Source: Bacteroidia bacterium
Lineage (GTDB): Bacteria > Bacteroidota > Bacteroidia > NS11-12g > UBA9320
Length of the DNA stretch: 62,528 nt
Reading direction: 5' to 3'
NCBI GenBank assembly: GCA_028247315.1
Contig: JAOKFZ010000008.1
Span: 1-62,528 of the forward strand
The notes below the pieces were generated by a model that made no database searches, was not told where the DNA came from, and saw only the letters and a program-made list of their open reading frames with translations. The translations under genes and the position numbers were made by a program. Positions 43,129 to 53,120 of this stretch are shown piece by piece; the stretch's first letter is position 1; the number at the start of each line of letters is the position of its first letter.

Positions 43129-43749
43129 CTACTTGCCTAAGTTGAGCGTAATACCTACTGTAAAAAGACGGTTGTACCACCCTGCTCTTCCAAATACGGT
43201 AGGACTATTCACCACAATAGGATAATCGCGGATACTCACAAGCGAATAGGAATGGCGTAAGTCTATGCCTACTTTTTCGGTAAGGTGATACGTGGCTCCT
43301 ATCACAAAGCCAACTTCTACTGGCTGCAACGCTTCCTCCTCCGAAGTGATTCCATTGTCATTTCGTTCATTAAAAACGTTTACACCTAAGCTAAGTCCGC
43401 CATAGGGCGTCACCTTGTTGTACTTGGTATATTTTGCCAGAATAGGCACTTCCACATAATGGTAACTCAACTTTAAAGTTGGCTGTGGTATTTCTGGATC
43501 GATTACTTTTTTAGCCCCTTTCATACTAAAACGTATCTCAAAAGCAGCTTCCCAATCGTCGTTAATTTCTCTATTAATCTGAATCCCGAAATTGGCTCCC
43601 AGTTTATTATATCCACCGAGTTGATCCCCATCTACTTGGCTAAAATTTGCACTCGCAAGTAAAGTTGCTCCAAAGTCCTGAGCATTGGATAGAAGACTAA
43701 CTAAACAAAAAATAATTGTGACTAAACGCATACCGTCAAAAATAAACAA
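43129..43749 (-). CDS. Outer-membrane beta-barrel protein (PorT-like)
   Basis: This 206-residue protein has a signal peptide (LVTIIFCLVSLLSNAQ). Alternating strands follow, including GANFGIQINREINDDWEAAFEIRFSM and VPILAKYTKYNKVTPYGGLSLGV, ending in a strand-Gly-Lys. It fits the small outer-membrane barrel family common in Bacteroidota. Function unknown. It is convergent with MscS (31 bases between the stops). The 257 bases upstream to the next gene hold nothing I can identify. Confidence 0.78.
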   Translation of the reverse strand: MFIFDGMRLVTIIFCLVSLLSNAQDFGATLLASANFSQVDGDQLGGYNKLGANFGIQINREINDDWEAAFEIRFSMKGAKKVIDPEIPQPTLKLSYHYVEVPILAKYTKYNKVTPYGGLSLGVNVFNERNDNGITSEEEALQPVEVGFVIGATYHLTEKVGIDLRHSYSLVSIRDYPIVVNSPTVFGRAGWYNRLFTVGITLNLGK

Positions 43750-44006
43750 TATCGCGTGCTAATACCGACAACCAAAGACTTCTTTTGAGTTTAGGAATAT
43801 TCAAAAACCCTGCACACACGAACCTATGTACTCTACCATAGTAGGTGTGCATATTTCTTCAATTGACAAATACTATTCACTTGCACCATAGGTCTTAGGA
43901 CTTCTACATGCAGTAGAAAAATAAACCTAACGTTGGCAATTACTTTGGGCTAAAACAACCTCAATTCAAAAAAAAATCAATAAACTTGCTTTAATAATAG
44001 ATCGTT

Positions 44007-44363
44007 ATGGCCCGAAAAAACAAAGACATTGCAGGTTTCCAAATACTTAACATACTTGCCGAGGTAGATGGCGAGTTTGATGCTAGCGAAGGAAAGGTAA
44101 TCGTAGACTATGTAGCTCATCACTTTCCGTTAGGAGGAAATCTGGAATCTGCTACAGAGGAAATAAGCACCACAACTATGGATGACTATCCTATTCTGCT
44201 GCAAAAATGTGCCGAAGATTTCTATGCAGATTCAACAGAAAAAGAGCGTCTAGAATTGATGGACTTTGCCTTAAAACTGGTAAAAGCAGACGATAAAATA
44301 GCAGAGGAAGAAGACATGCTTGTTAATAAGCTTTATCAGTACTGGGACATCCACTCAGAATAA
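44007..44363 (+). CDS. TerB-like small helical protein
   Basis: This 118-residue acidic, all-helical soluble protein has the double pattern of TerB-like domains: ILAEVDGEFDASEGKVIVDYV, then LKLVKADDKIAEEEDMLVNKLY (two D-G/D-x-I/F-x-x-x-E helices). TerB-like proteins are linked to metal or stress responses; no tellurite gene cluster is here. It is followed by a strong terminator. Confidence 0.7.
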   Translation: MARKNKDIAGFQILNILAEVDGEFDASEGKVIVDYVAHHFPLGGNLESATEEISTTTMDDYPILLQKCAEDFYADSTEKERLELMDFALKLVKADDKIAEEEDMLVNKLYQYWDIHSE

Positions 44364-44391
44364 CTTCTTTACTACCCTATAAAAACAGCAC

Positions 44392-44429
44392 AAAAAAGCC
44401 CGAGTATCAGATGATACTCGGGCTTTTTT
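44392..44429. terminator. Strong bidirectional terminator
   Basis: An 18-base arm with GCCCGAGTATCA pairs with TGATACTCGGGC around two bases, flanked by A-run and T-run. It ends the TerB-like gene and the convergent aldehyde dehydrogenase gene. Confidence 0.92.
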
Positions 44430-44466
44430 GTGGATACTGCCCTGGAGGGCAGTATTTACAATTTTA

Positions 44467-46008
44467 TTATAAATCAAATTTAATACCTTGTGCTAGCGGT
44501 AAACCCTTACCATAGTTTATTGTATTGGTTTGTCTACGCATATACACTTTCCAGGCATCAGAACCACTTTCGCGGCCGCCACCTGTTTCTTTTTCTCCAC
44601 CAAAGGCTCCGCCTATCTCAGCACCACTTGTACCTATATTCACATTTGCTATACCGCAATCGCTACCCGCAGCACTTAGGAATCTTTCTGCTTCTTGCAG
44701 ACTATCTGTAAATATAGCAGAACTCAATCCTTGCTTTACATCGTTTTGCATGATGATAGCCTCATCTATCGTCTTGAAGGGTATCAAGTACACGATAGGA
44801 GCAAATGTCTCTTCTTGCACTATCTCAAAATGGTTGCAAGCCTCAGCTATACATGGCCTCACGTAGCATCCACTCTCATAGCCTTTTCCCGTTAGTACTT
44901 CGCCACCTGTTAGTACTCGACCACCTTGATCTTCTACCGCTTTCACTGCGTTTTCAAATGAGGCTACCGCAGCTTTATCTATCAGTGGACCTACATGGTT
45001 ATTCTCGTCCAATGGATCACCTATTCTAAGTTGTCCGTAGGCATTCACCATTTTTTTCTTAAAGTCCTCAAATACCGATTCTTGAATAAGTACTCTACGC
45101 GTACTAGTGCATCGCTGCCCAGCAGTACCTACCGCACCAAAGACAGCAGCTACAAGAGCATTTTCAAAATTGGCCTTCTCACTAATAATCATAGCGTTGT
45201 TTCCGCCAAGCTCAAGCAAAGATGTTCCTAAACGTGCACCCACTACTTGACTTACTCTACGTCCCATTCTTGTACTACCCGTAGCACTGATAAGTGGTAC
45301 ACGCTTGTCTTTGGCCATTGCCTCTCCTATTTTGTAATCCCCTATCACGAGGTTAAACAATCCTTCTGGAAGATCATTTTCGATAATTACTTCCTGTAGT
45401 AGGTTGTGACAAGCCACTGCGGTAAGCGGTGTTTTTTCACTTGGTTTCCAGATGGTAACATCGCCACATACAGTAGCTATCATGCTATTCCATGCCCATA
45501 CCGCTACCGGAAAGTTGAAGGCAGATATTACACCTACTAAACCTACAGGATGCCATTGCTCGTACATTCTGTGCTCTGGTCGCTCACTGTGCATCGTAAG
45601 TCCGTATAGCTGACGGCTAAGTCCGACAGCAAAATCACATATATCAATCATCTCCTGCACCTCGCCCAATCCTTCTTGGTAACTTTTGCCCATCTCTAGA
45701 CTTACCAGCTTGCCAAGGTCATTTTTGCGTTGTCTTAGTTTTATACCGTACTGACGTACGATATCTCCACGCAGTGGAGCAGGTACTGTTTTCCAATGTG
45801 CAGCTGCTTCTTGTGCTTTTTTCACTACGTGCTCATACTCGCTATCGCTCGCATATATCGCCTCACCCAGCTTTTCGCCGGTTACTGGAGTGAATACTTC
45901 TACCGTCTCTGTACCTAGAGAAGTGACCCACTCCCTACCCGTACATATACTTTCATTTTTAGCCTTTACTCCTAAGGCTGTCAATAGTTCTTGTGTTGTT
46001 TTTGCCAT
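44467..46008 (-). CDS. Aldehyde dehydrogenase, ALDH7 (aminoadipate-semialdehyde) type
   Basis: This 513-residue NAD-dependent enzyme has [11 protein letters not shown], the general base in [10 protein letters not shown] and the nucleophile in [12 protein letters not shown]. The ending [29 protein letters not shown] is characteristic of ALDH7A1/AmaB-like enzymes that oxidise 2-aminoadipate semialdehyde in lysine breakdown. Substrate choice from family only. No lysine aminotransferase gene is adjacent. It is full length and transcribed alone. Confidence 0.9.
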   Translation of the reverse strand: MAKTTQELLTALGVKAKNESICTGREWVTSLGTETVEVFTPVTGEKLGEAIYASDSEYEHVVKKAQEAAAHWKTVPAPLRGDIVRQYGIKLRQRKNDLGKLVSLEMGKSYQEGLGEVQEMIDICDFAVGLSRQLYGLTMHSERPEHRMYEQWHPVGLVGVISAFNFPVAVWAWNSMIATVCGDVTIWKPSEKTPLTAVACHNLLQEVIIENDLPEGLFNLVIGDYKIGEAMAKDKRVPLISATGSTRMGRRVSQVVGARLGTSLLELGGNNAMIISEKANFENALVAAVFGAVGTAGQRCTSTRRVLIQESVFEDFKKKMVNAYGQLRIGDPLDENNHVGPLIDKAAVASFENAVKAVEDQGGRVLTGGEVLTGKGYESGCYVRPCIAEACNHFEIVQEETFAPIVYLIPFKTIDEAIIMQNDVKQGLSSAIFTDSLQEAERFLSAAGSDCGIANVNIGTSGAEIGGAFGGEKETGGGRESGSDAWKVYMRRQTNTINYGKGLPLAQGIKFDL

Positions 46009-46074
46009 CTTAAAATCGTTGGATTGCGAAGGTAGGTATTTCGTTTTCTTATTTTCTATTCACAGGTTCTAAAT

Positions 46075-46082
46075 TAGATTTG
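46075..46082 (+). promoter_or_regulatory. Promoter -7 element before the 46087 gene
   Basis: TAGATTTG matches TAnnTTTG and ends 4 bases before the ATG at 46087. Confidence 0.6.
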
Positions 46083-46086
46083 TGAG

Positions 46087-47196
46087 ATGAAAACGATAAC
46101 CCTGCTTCTTTTCATTTATTTGTCATTTACCCCAGATACCTTTGGTCAAAAATTAAAGAAACTCACTGTCAAGAAGAAAATAGATGATATATATTCAAAA
46201 GAGGTGTATTCTGTAATCAAGCACGGAAAACATAAAAATGAGAGACATGGGGATTACACCTATTCGAAATTTGTCAAAGAAGTAACAGGAACCTACTTTT
46301 TAGGCACTAAAGATGGTGAGTGGAGATATGATCAAAGTCCTGATAAGTATTCCGAATATTATACCAAAGGACATCTAGACAGTACGAAAGGAGTTGTAGA
46401 AGGAATGCAACTACTAGTGCATTTTGATAAACTGGGAGACACTTCTTACTTTGAAAAAAGTAAAAGTAGCATCCCTTATGCAAGTCACTTTCGCAGGAAG
46501 TCGTTTAATGATACTGCAAACTTTGCACAAAACGGAATCACCTCTAAAAAGATAGGCGACACAACGACTTATTACTACTCACCAAAAAATATTCTTATTG
46601 GCAGATCAATAAATGGAAAACAAACTGGGAAGTGGATATGGAATACAAATACTGTAACAGCAGTAACTTCATATAAAGAGGGAGTTCCAGTTGGCACGCA
46701 CACTTCTTTTTACCCAAGTGGTCAAGTTATGGCTATTAAATCATTTGATTCTTTTGGTGAAAAAGATGGTCCGCATGTTGTCTTTTATGAGAATGGTGAT
46801 ACTGCATCCTATCAAGAGTTTGTGAATGGAGGTGAAGAAGAACCAAATGAATCCTACTATCCCAACAGAGGACAACAAGCTCGTTATTATGACCGGTCCC
46901 AAAAAGCAGAATTTATAGATGGTGAAAAGCAACTCCAGTTATTTATAGACAATCACATAGAATATCCAGCCGAGGCACTTAAAGCACAGAAACAAGGAGT
47001 AGTACAAGTAGTATTTGTCGTAAATCCTATTGGAGAGATTGAAAATTTAGAAACTCTAGGTAACCCAGATGGATATTTATTGCTTGAGGCAATGAGAGTC
47101 GTCAAATCTACATCCCTACTCTGGCAACCGGCAATACAAGATGGTTTCCCAGTAGATATGAGAATGAGAATACCTATTAACTTTAAGGTATACTAA
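46087..47196 (+). CDS. Exported YwqK-repeat protein with a TonB C-terminal domain
   Basis: This 369-residue protein has a signal peptide (ITLLLFIYLSFTPDTFGQ). MORN/YwqK-like repeats follow (GKQTGKWIWN, SYKEGVPVGTHTSFYPSGQV and FGEKDGPHVVFYENGD). The C-terminal TonB-type domain (about 280-369) contains HIEYPAEALKAQKQGVVQVVFVVNPIGEIEN and WQPAIQDGFPVDM. There is no N-terminal TonB anchor helix beyond the signal, so it is probably a periplasmic protein using the fold for partner binding rather than an energy transducer. Confidence 0.8.
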   Translation: MKTITLLLFIYLSFTPDTFGQKLKKLTVKKKIDDIYSKEVYSVIKHGKHKNERHGDYTYSKFVKEVTGTYFLGTKDGEWRYDQSPDKYSEYYTKGHLDSTKGVVEGMQLLVHFDKLGDTSYFEKSKSSIPYASHFRRKSFNDTANFAQNGITSKKIGDTTTYYYSPKNILIGRSINGKQTGKWIWNTNTVTAVTSYKEGVPVGTHTSFYPSGQVMAIKSFDSFGEKDGPHVVFYENGDTASYQEFVNGGEEEPNESYYPNRGQQARYYDRSQKAEFIDGEKQLQLFIDNHIEYPAEALKAQKQGVVQVVFVVNPIGEIENLETLGNPDGYLLLEAMRVVKSTSLLWQPAIQDGFPVDMRMRIPINFKVY

Positions 47197-47343
47197 TCTC
47201 ATCTTCAACTTTTTACTCCTTACTTCTTCACTAGTCACTGCAAATCAATAGATTTGCATACAATGAACCGAGACAACACCAAAGGTTAAATTATCTTGTT
47301 GTCGTACAACATTTGGCCATTAAAAAAATAGAAAAACACGCAA

Positions 47344-48645
47344 ATGAAATACCCAAGACTGAATAAGCAGATTTTTATAGAAAACAGAAAGCGTTTTGTG
47401 GCCAAAATGGAGCCGAACAGCATCGCTATTTTCCATAGCAACTACCAGTACAGTTGGAATGGAGATGCCGTTTTCAAATTCAAACAAAATTCAGATATCT
47501 TTTGGGCCAGCGGTATAGACCAAGAAGATAGTGTACTCGTACTTTTCCCAGATTGCCCTATTCCTGCGTACAGAGAATGTCTTTTCTTGGTAGAAACCAA
47601 TGAAAAAATTGCCGTATGGGACGGATACAAATACACCAAAGAAGATGCTACTGCTACCAGCGGTGTAGCTTCCGTTTTTTGGAACAATGACTACATGCAG
47701 CAGCTTCGCCAAGTCATCAATATGGCAGACAATGTTTATTTGCCGCTGAACGAAAACGATAGATTTAGCCCGAAATCACCTACCAAAGCCATAGACTTTG
47801 CTAAAGAAATGATGGGTCTATACCCCATGCACAACTACAAGCGTGCTGGCAAAATACTAAACAAACTTCGTGGCACTAAAACAGAACTAGAGTTAGAAGT
47901 AATGCGTGAAGCAGTGCAAATATCTAAAAAAGGGTTGCTACGCATACTAGAAACGACCAAGCCAGGCATGGGCGAGTACGAATTAGAAGCCAATCTTGTA
48001 CACACATTCTTAAGCAATAGAGCTAGCGGATTCAGTTTTGAACCCATAGTGGCTGCCGGTAAAAATGCATGTACGCTCCACTATATAGAGAATAAAGACG
48101 AAGTAAAAGACGGAGACCTTATCTTGGTAGACTGCGGTGTAGACTACGCCAACTATGCCAGTGATATGACCAGATGCCTCCCCGCTAATGGTACGTTCTC
48201 TCCCCGTCAGAAGGATGTATACAACGCAACACTGAGAGTAATGAAAGCTGCTCGTGCTAAGTTAGTACCGGGTACTATGCTAATGGAATACCAAAAAGAA
48301 GTAGAACTCCTCATGCAAGTAGAACTCATAGGATTGGGACTGCTTACAGATGAAGACATCAAAAATCAAGACCCCACTTGGCCTGCTCTTAAGAAATACT
48401 TTATGCATGGCACCAGTCATTTTCTGGGGATAGACGTACACGATAGCGGCATGCGATACGAACCCATGCAAGCTGGAATGGTATTTAGCTGTGAGCCAGG
48501 AATATACATCGCCGAAGAAGGCATTGGTGTACGTATAGAAAACCAAATACTCATCACCGAAAATGGTCCTGTGGATATGATGGACGAGGCAGGAATGCCC
48601 ATAGAGGTGGAAGATATTGAGGCATTGATGGCGAAATCAAAATAA
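47344..48645 (+). CDS. pepP: Xaa-Pro aminopeptidase (M24B)
   Basis: This 433-residue cytoplasmic metallopeptidase removes N-terminal residues before proline. The N-terminal creatinase-like domain (about 1-170) is followed by the pita-bread domain. The metal ligands are recognisable in LVDCGVDYANYASDMTR (two Asp), YFMHGTSHFLGIDVHD (His), FSCEPGIYI (Glu) and RIENQILIT (Glu). Full length. Confidence 0.93.
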   Translation: MKYPRLNKQIFIENRKRFVAKMEPNSIAIFHSNYQYSWNGDAVFKFKQNSDIFWASGIDQEDSVLVLFPDCPIPAYRECLFLVETNEKIAVWDGYKYTKEDATATSGVASVFWNNDYMQQLRQVINMADNVYLPLNENDRFSPKSPTKAIDFAKEMMGLYPMHNYKRAGKILNKLRGTKTELELEVMREAVQISKKGLLRILETTKPGMGEYELEANLVHTFLSNRASGFSFEPIVAAGKNACTLHYIENKDEVKDGDLILVDCGVDYANYASDMTRCLPANGTFSPRQKDVYNATLRVMKAARAKLVPGTMLMEYQKEVELLMQVELIGLGLLTDEDIKNQDPTWPALKKYFMHGTSHFLGIDVHDSGMRYEPMQAGMVFSCEPGIYIAEEGIGVRIENQILITENGPVDMMDEAGMPIEVEDIEALMAKSK

Positions 48646-48703
48646 TATTTCATCCCTAGGGGATTTTTTGTTTATCGGGCACCTGCGGTGTACCATATAC
48701 ATC

Positions 48704-49171
48704 TTACCAATCCCCTAACGTCCCCGAATACGTCCAATGCTCCGAGGTACGTTTATATGTTAAACCCATTAATGGAATGCCAATCATAAGCATGGGTAAG
48801 CCGGCTTTATAATTATTGCTTGGCGTTTCCCACCCGTGTCTGAGATTATCACTCAGTCCAAAGAGTGAGATATTCATCCCAGCAGATACCATTGCACTGG
48901 CTATTTGAAAAATTCGTTGGTTTCTTCTCCCAAATTTTCGAATGCTGGTAAGCGGCACTATCTTATGCTTAACCCTAATTAACGTCTCACTGAGCACTTC
49001 AAGATGACCTTTTATTTTCTCTCCATTGAACGTTGTCACTACCACATATTCTCCCTGTGCTACAGCTACTTCCTTATGCTTGTCTCTATGTTTTATAATG
49101 ACATACTTATTGACTTGTGATTGACTGGTTAGGGTACAAAACAGCAAGACGAATGCTCCGATAATTTTCAT
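48704..49171 (-). CDS. Small exported protein, unknown
   Basis: This 155-residue protein has a signal peptide (IIGAFVLLFCTLTSQSQ). A small strand-rich domain (VVVTTFNGEKIKGHLEVLSETLIRVKHKIVPLTSIRKFG) follows, then a hydrophobic segment (QIASAMVSAGMNISLFGL) and a Gly/Pro-rich region that may form a second helix. Function unknown. It is convergent with pepP. Confidence 0.6.
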   Translation of the reverse strand: MKIIGAFVLLFCTLTSQSQVNKYVIIKHRDKHKEVAVAQGEYVVVTTFNGEKIKGHLEVLSETLIRVKHKIVPLTSIRKFGRRNQRIFQIASAMVSAGMNISLFGLSDNLRHGWETPSNNYKAGLPMLMIGIPLMGLTYKRTSEHWTYSGTLGDW

Positions 49172-49524
49172 ATACCATATACGTTATACATTCCATTTGG
49201 TTACAGCGTTCTCGTCTATTCTCAACTTCTATAGTACCCAATTTCGCTATACTCTCATATCAATCTAAAGGCTTAAACACATCGTTTGATAGTCATAATC
49301 GATCCGCGGACTCACTACCCTATTAAAATTTAGAAAACTGATACATACACCCAGAACATGAAGATCTACTCAAAAACATTTATCCTTTATAACGGATTTT
49401 TCTCATTCAAAGACACAGAGTCCCCCACGGCATAATCCAAGAGACCAGTAATTGGCAAAACACCTAACCCAAAAAGGGTACAGTCATCTGACAATTTTTT
49501 TTGAATGTTGTACAAGAGGAATAA
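49172..49524. other. Gene-free stretch upstream of rpmH
   Basis: These 353 bases contain the minus-strand promoter region of the 48704 gene and only a 25-codon ATG frame (49358-49435). I see no recognisable gene or RNA. The next 150 bases hold a possible gene remnant. Confidence 0.4.
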
Positions 49525-49677
49525 AAAGATTGCTTCCTATCTCGAATAGCAGAAAAAAAAGAAGAATTGGAAGTGCAATTCTGTTATTATGAAAGAATAA
49601 ACCCTAAATACCTGACTATTTCTGGAGATGAACTCGCCAAAATGACCGAGGTTAAGAATATTTTAGAAAATGAATAG
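49525..49677 (+). pseudogene. Possible gene remnant before rpmH
   Basis: A 50-codon frame without an early start codon has protein-like composition (AEKKEELEVQFCYYERINPKY, then SGDELAKMTEVKNILENE) and ends 83 bases before rpmH. The frame is closed upstream by TAA at 49522. It is probably the tail of a small decayed gene. The family is not recognised. Confidence 0.35.
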
Positions 49678-49706
49678 TATCGAATGGTATTATTTGTGAA
49701 AAACAT

Positions 49707-49714
49707 TACTTTTG
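49707..49714 (+). promoter_or_regulatory. Promoter -7 element before rpmH
   Basis: TACTTTTG matches TAnnTTTG. It lies 45 bases ahead of the rpmH start, leaving a leader of about 40 bases, longer than for many other genes in the window. Confidence 0.55.
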
Positions 49715-49759
49715 CAAGCCTTTAAGAAAAATACGCTTTAGAGCATAAAATATATTACG

Positions 49760-49921
49760 ATGAGTAAAAGAACATTCCAACCAAGTAGAAGAAAGAGAAG
49801 AAACAAGCACGGTTTCAGAGAGAGAATGGCTACCCGTAACGGTAGAAAAGTACTAGCCGCTCGTCGTAGAAAAGGACGTAAGAAACTTTCTGTTTCTGAC
49901 GAGCCACGTCACAAGCACTAA
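49760..49921 (+). CDS. rpmH: Ribosomal protein L34
   Basis: This 53-residue, very basic protein begins [22 protein letters not shown] and contains [20 protein letters not shown], the invariant L34 pattern, with a Bacteroidota-type tail ending PRHKH. It is part of the large ribosomal subunit. It is followed by rnpA and yidD, the conserved order; dnaA is not next to it here. Confidence 0.97.
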   Translation: MSKRTFQPSRRKRRNKHGFRERMATRNGRKVLAARRRKGRKKLSVSDEPRHKH

Positions 49922-49959
49922 TCTGCGTTCCTCTTCGAGAGGAATGCAAGCTCCATTTT

Positions 49960-50346
49960 ATGGGGAATGTACACACACTTCACAAGCTAGAGAAACTTTC
50001 TCACAAAGTTACTATAGATGCTATTTTTCAGAAAAAAGGAAAGAGCATTTTCAAAACGCCTATACTTTTAGCTTACTACAAAACGGACTTGCGTACCTCC
50101 TATCCGTGTCAGTTATTTGTATCTGTTGGTAAACGCAAGTTTAAGCACGCCGTAGACCGCAACCGTATTAAAAGGCAACTTACCGACATATACCGCTTGC
50201 AAAAGCATAGGATGTATGAGGCTATACCACAAGGAACCAAGTACGCCATTGGCATTCTCTTCTTGGGTAAGAAAATGTCTGCTCATTCTGAGTTAGAAAA
50301 ACATTTAATCGCTGCAATAGATGAGCTTATTGAAAGGATTAAATAA
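49960..50346 (+). CDS. rnpA: Ribonuclease P protein component
   Basis: This 128-residue basic protein binds the RNase P RNA and helps remove 5' leaders from pre-tRNAs. The core motif is [19 protein letters not shown] (about 64-82). It starts at the ATG 38 bases after rpmH and overlaps yidD by 26 bases, so the three are one operon. Confidence 0.95.
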   Translation: MGNVHTLHKLEKLSHKVTIDAIFQKKGKSIFKTPILLAYYKTDLRTSYPCQLFVSVGKRKFKHAVDRNRIKRQLTDIYRLQKHRMYEAIPQGTKYAIGILFLGKKMSAHSELEKHLIAAIDELIERIK

Positions 50347-50563
50347 TATTGGTGTTCTTCTTTTGATGATTCCTATACGGATCTATCAGAAATTTATATC
50401 GCCTTTTTTACCTGCTACTTGCAGATACACCCCTACTTGCAGTGCTTATGCTGTAGAAGCTTTACAAAAACATGGTAGTGTCAAAGGATTCTATCTGGCC
50501 GCTCGCCGTATACTCAGCTGCCACCCATGGGGCAAGAGGCATGGTCATGACCCCGTACCTTAA
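50321..50563 (+). CDS. yidD: Membrane protein insertion efficiency factor YidD
   Basis: This 80-residue protein has an N-terminal amphipathic or hydrophobic helix ([19 protein letters not shown]) and the conserved [19 protein letters not shown] and [17 protein letters not shown]. It helps YidC insert inner-membrane proteins. The start lies inside rnpA; a later in-frame ATG (50366) would remove the overlap and is an alternative. Confidence 0.95.
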   Translation: MSLLKGLNNIGVLLLMIPIRIYQKFISPFLPATCRYTPTCSAYAVEALQKHGSVKGFYLAARRILSCHPWGKRHGHDPVP

Positions 50564-50676
50564 GCTATATATCTCCCGACTTTTCGGTATATGTATACTC
50601 CCTATTCACTTTGACCCCATAACACACAAGAACTCCCCTACTCTTTCGTTACTTTTGTAAGCAAGCACATATTATT

Positions 50677-52302
50677 TTGAAAAAGTACATCTACTTATTA
50701 CTTATCGGGGTTTTTGGCCTATTTGCATTCAAAGCAGAAGACTACTTCGAAATATCTAAAAACCTGGACATTTTTGCTGAAGTATACAAAGAGGTAAACA
50801 CCACCTATGTAGACGAAGTAAAACCAGGGGAGTTAATACGAGCAGCTATTGATGGCATGCTCAAGTCACTTGACCCTTACACCAACTTCTATAGTGAAGC
50901 TCAGGCAGAAGACTACCGCTATCAAGTGACAGGCACCTATGCTGGAATTGGCTCTACCATTCGCACGATAGACGACTATGTATACATCGAATCTCCCGTA
51001 GAGGGCTTTCCGGCTCATAAAGCGGGTCTCCTGCCCGGCGATAAAATACTTGCCGTAGACGGAGAAGATATGAAAGGCAAAAAGAGTAGCGAGGTTACAG
51101 AATACCTGAAAGGCAAAGCAGGAACTTCTTTTGAGCTTACCCTAGAAAGAATGGGCGAAGGAAAACTCACAAAATCCATAACGCGTGAAAAAATAAAGAT
51201 TAAAAATGTACCCTACCAAGGAATAATTGAAGACGAAATCGGCTACATAAAGCTTACAGGTTTTACGCCAAATGCCGGCAAAGAAGTACGCGATGCCGTA
51301 ATCGATCTAAAGGGTAAAGGAGCCAAAAAATTGGTACTTGACCTAAGAAATAACGGCGGAGGTCTACTCCACGAAGCAATCAATATTGTCAATGTATTCG
51401 TGCCTAGAGGAGAGACTATAGTGATTACTCGAGGAAAATTTGAAGAAGATAACCGCTCGTACAAGACACTTAATAGTCCTGTAGATATAGAGATCCCCCT
51501 AGTCATACTTATTAATGGCAACTCTGCCTCGGCAAGTGAAATAGTAAGTGGTGCTCTCCAAGACTTGGACAGAGCAGTATTGGTAGGTCGTAACTCGTTT
51601 GGCAAAGGATTGGTACAAACTACCAAAAGATTAACCTACAACACGAGTATGAAAATAACGACTGCCAAGTACTACATACCCAGCGGAAGACTTATACAGC
51701 GATTAGACTACGGCAACAAGGTGAACGGACGTGCTATCGCAGTGGCAGACAGTACCAAGAGAGCATTTAAAACACGTAATGGCCGTGCAGTTACAGATGG
51801 AGAGGGGATACAACCTGATATTAAAATTGATGTTGCGAAATACTCTGAAGTAGCTCAAGCTCTTTTAAGGAACAACCATGTTTTTCAATTTGCGAATGAG
51901 TACAGGAGCAAGAATGACGAAACTGTTGAACCAATGCAATTTGATATTACCGAATCGGTATATGATGCTTTTAAAACCTACCTCACCGATAAAAAATACG
52001 CGTACACCACCCGTACAGAAAAGGATATAGAAGACTTAGAAAAACAAGCCAAAAAGGACAATTATTTTGATCTGCTAAGTGCAGAAATCGAAAGATTGAA
52101 TACGGCAATGGCCAGCACCAAAAAGAATGATTTAGTGAACCACAAGGAAGAACTCAAGGAAATATTGGAATATGAAATCATCAAGCGGTACTACTTTGAA
52201 AGAGGTAGGGTAGAAATCTCTTTTGACAATGATCCAGACTGGGCAAGAGTAAAAGAACTTCTTAGTGATAATGCCAAGTATAACACCCTCATAGGCAAAT
52301 AA
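50677..52302 (+). CDS. Carboxy-terminal processing protease (S41)
   Basis: This 541-residue periplasmic serine protease has a signal or anchor helix (YIYLLLIGVFGLFAFKA) and a PDZ domain (about 85-165, with AGLLPGDKILAVDG). The S41 catalytic region includes LDLRNNGGGLLHEA, NGNSASASEIVSGAL (catalytic Ser near 285) and GRNSFGKGLVQ (catalytic Lys310). It trims C-termini of exported proteins. The start is TTG with a TACTTTTG element about 20 bases upstream. Confidence 0.92.
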   Translation: MKKYIYLLLIGVFGLFAFKAEDYFEISKNLDIFAEVYKEVNTTYVDEVKPGELIRAAIDGMLKSLDPYTNFYSEAQAEDYRYQVTGTYAGIGSTIRTIDDYVYIESPVEGFPAHKAGLLPGDKILAVDGEDMKGKKSSEVTEYLKGKAGTSFELTLERMGEGKLTKSITREKIKIKNVPYQGIIEDEIGYIKLTGFTPNAGKEVRDAVIDLKGKGAKKLVLDLRNNGGGLLHEAINIVNVFVPRGETIVITRGKFEEDNRSYKTLNSPVDIEIPLVILINGNSASASEIVSGALQDLDRAVLVGRNSFGKGLVQTTKRLTYNTSMKITTAKYYIPSGRLIQRLDYGNKVNGRAIAVADSTKRAFKTRNGRAVTDGEGIQPDIKIDVAKYSEVAQALLRNNHVFQFANEYRSKNDETVEPMQFDITESVYDAFKTYLTDKKYAYTTRTEKDIEDLEKQAKKDNYFDLLSAEIERLNTAMASTKKNDLVNHKEELKEILEYEIIKRYYFERGRVEISFDNDPDWARVKELLSDNAKYNTLIGK

Positions 52303-52306
52303 CCCA

Positions 52307-53119
52307 TTGGATTACACACTTCTATTTACGCTCTTTTTCTTTGGGATATTAGGCGGTTTTCTAAGTGGCTTGCTGGGCATAGGTGGAGGTATCATATTTG
52401 TACCCGTACTAGCTACAGTGCTCACCAAGCTAGGGTTCCACGATCCTGAACTATCCAAATATATACTTGCCAACTCATTTGCAGCAACTTTTTTTGCAGG
52501 AGCTATTAGTACATTCAAACAATACAGACTCAATCAATTTTATCCGAAAGAGATACTACTGACATCGGCCTTGGCCATCCCAGCGAGCTTATTCATAACG
52601 CATTCCATAGCAAATGGAACCTGGTACAACGAAAGGAGTTTTACCCTCTTTTTTGTAATTCTATTGGTCATCACCTTAATTCGCTTCTTGTGGTCAAAAC
52701 CAAGGTTAAACAGTACTGAACCCACGCCCGCATCGTGGAAATATCCTATAACAGGAATTATCACCGGTTTTGTTTCTGGGCTATCTGGATTGGGTGGAGG
52801 AGTCATCATGATTCCATTATTTACTCAGCTGCTCAAAATAAACATAAAAAAAGCCGCTGCCATTAGCATAGGAATAATCCCAATGATCATGATTCCGATG
52901 CTTGCACTCTATGGAAGCTATAATGCTCCAGCCTCTGGTTTTCAATGGCAAATAGGCTATTTGCTGCCTACCTTATTTTTTCCGTTGGTAGCAGGACTTT
53001 TATTTGCAGCACCTCTTGGTGTATCTACTGGCCAAAAAGCGTCAAGTAAGTATCTACGAATTATATTTGCTGTTCTTATTTTCATTATTATCATAAAGAC
53101 CATTACCAGTATCCTTTGA
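52307..53119 (+). CDS. TSUP-family (TauE/SafE-like) membrane exporter
   Basis: This 270-residue inner-membrane protein has seven to eight helices. The family's duplicated glycine motif appears twice (GFLSGLLGIGGGIIFVPVL near the start and GFVSGLSGLGGGVIMIPLF in the middle). Members export sulfite or small sulfur-containing organic anions; the substrate here is unknown. It starts at TTG, 4 bases after the protease gene, and is followed 1 base later by the M28 gene, so an operon is likely. Confidence 0.9.
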   Translation: MDYTLLFTLFFFGILGGFLSGLLGIGGGIIFVPVLATVLTKLGFHDPELSKYILANSFAATFFAGAISTFKQYRLNQFYPKEILLTSALAIPASLFITHSIANGTWYNERSFTLFFVILLVITLIRFLWSKPRLNSTEPTPASWKYPITGIITGFVSGLSGLGGGVIMIPLFTQLLKINIKKAAAISIGIIPMIMIPMLALYGSYNAPASGFQWQIGYLLPTLFFPLVAGLLFAAPLGVSTGQKASSKYLRIIFAVLIFIIIIKTITSIL

Positions 53120-53120
53120 T

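Noticed and set aside
49739-50563. Chromosome replication origin near rpmH-rnpA
   Set aside because: dnaA is not adjacent and no cluster of DnaA-box-like sites was noticed by eye, so the operon alone is not evidence for oriC here.
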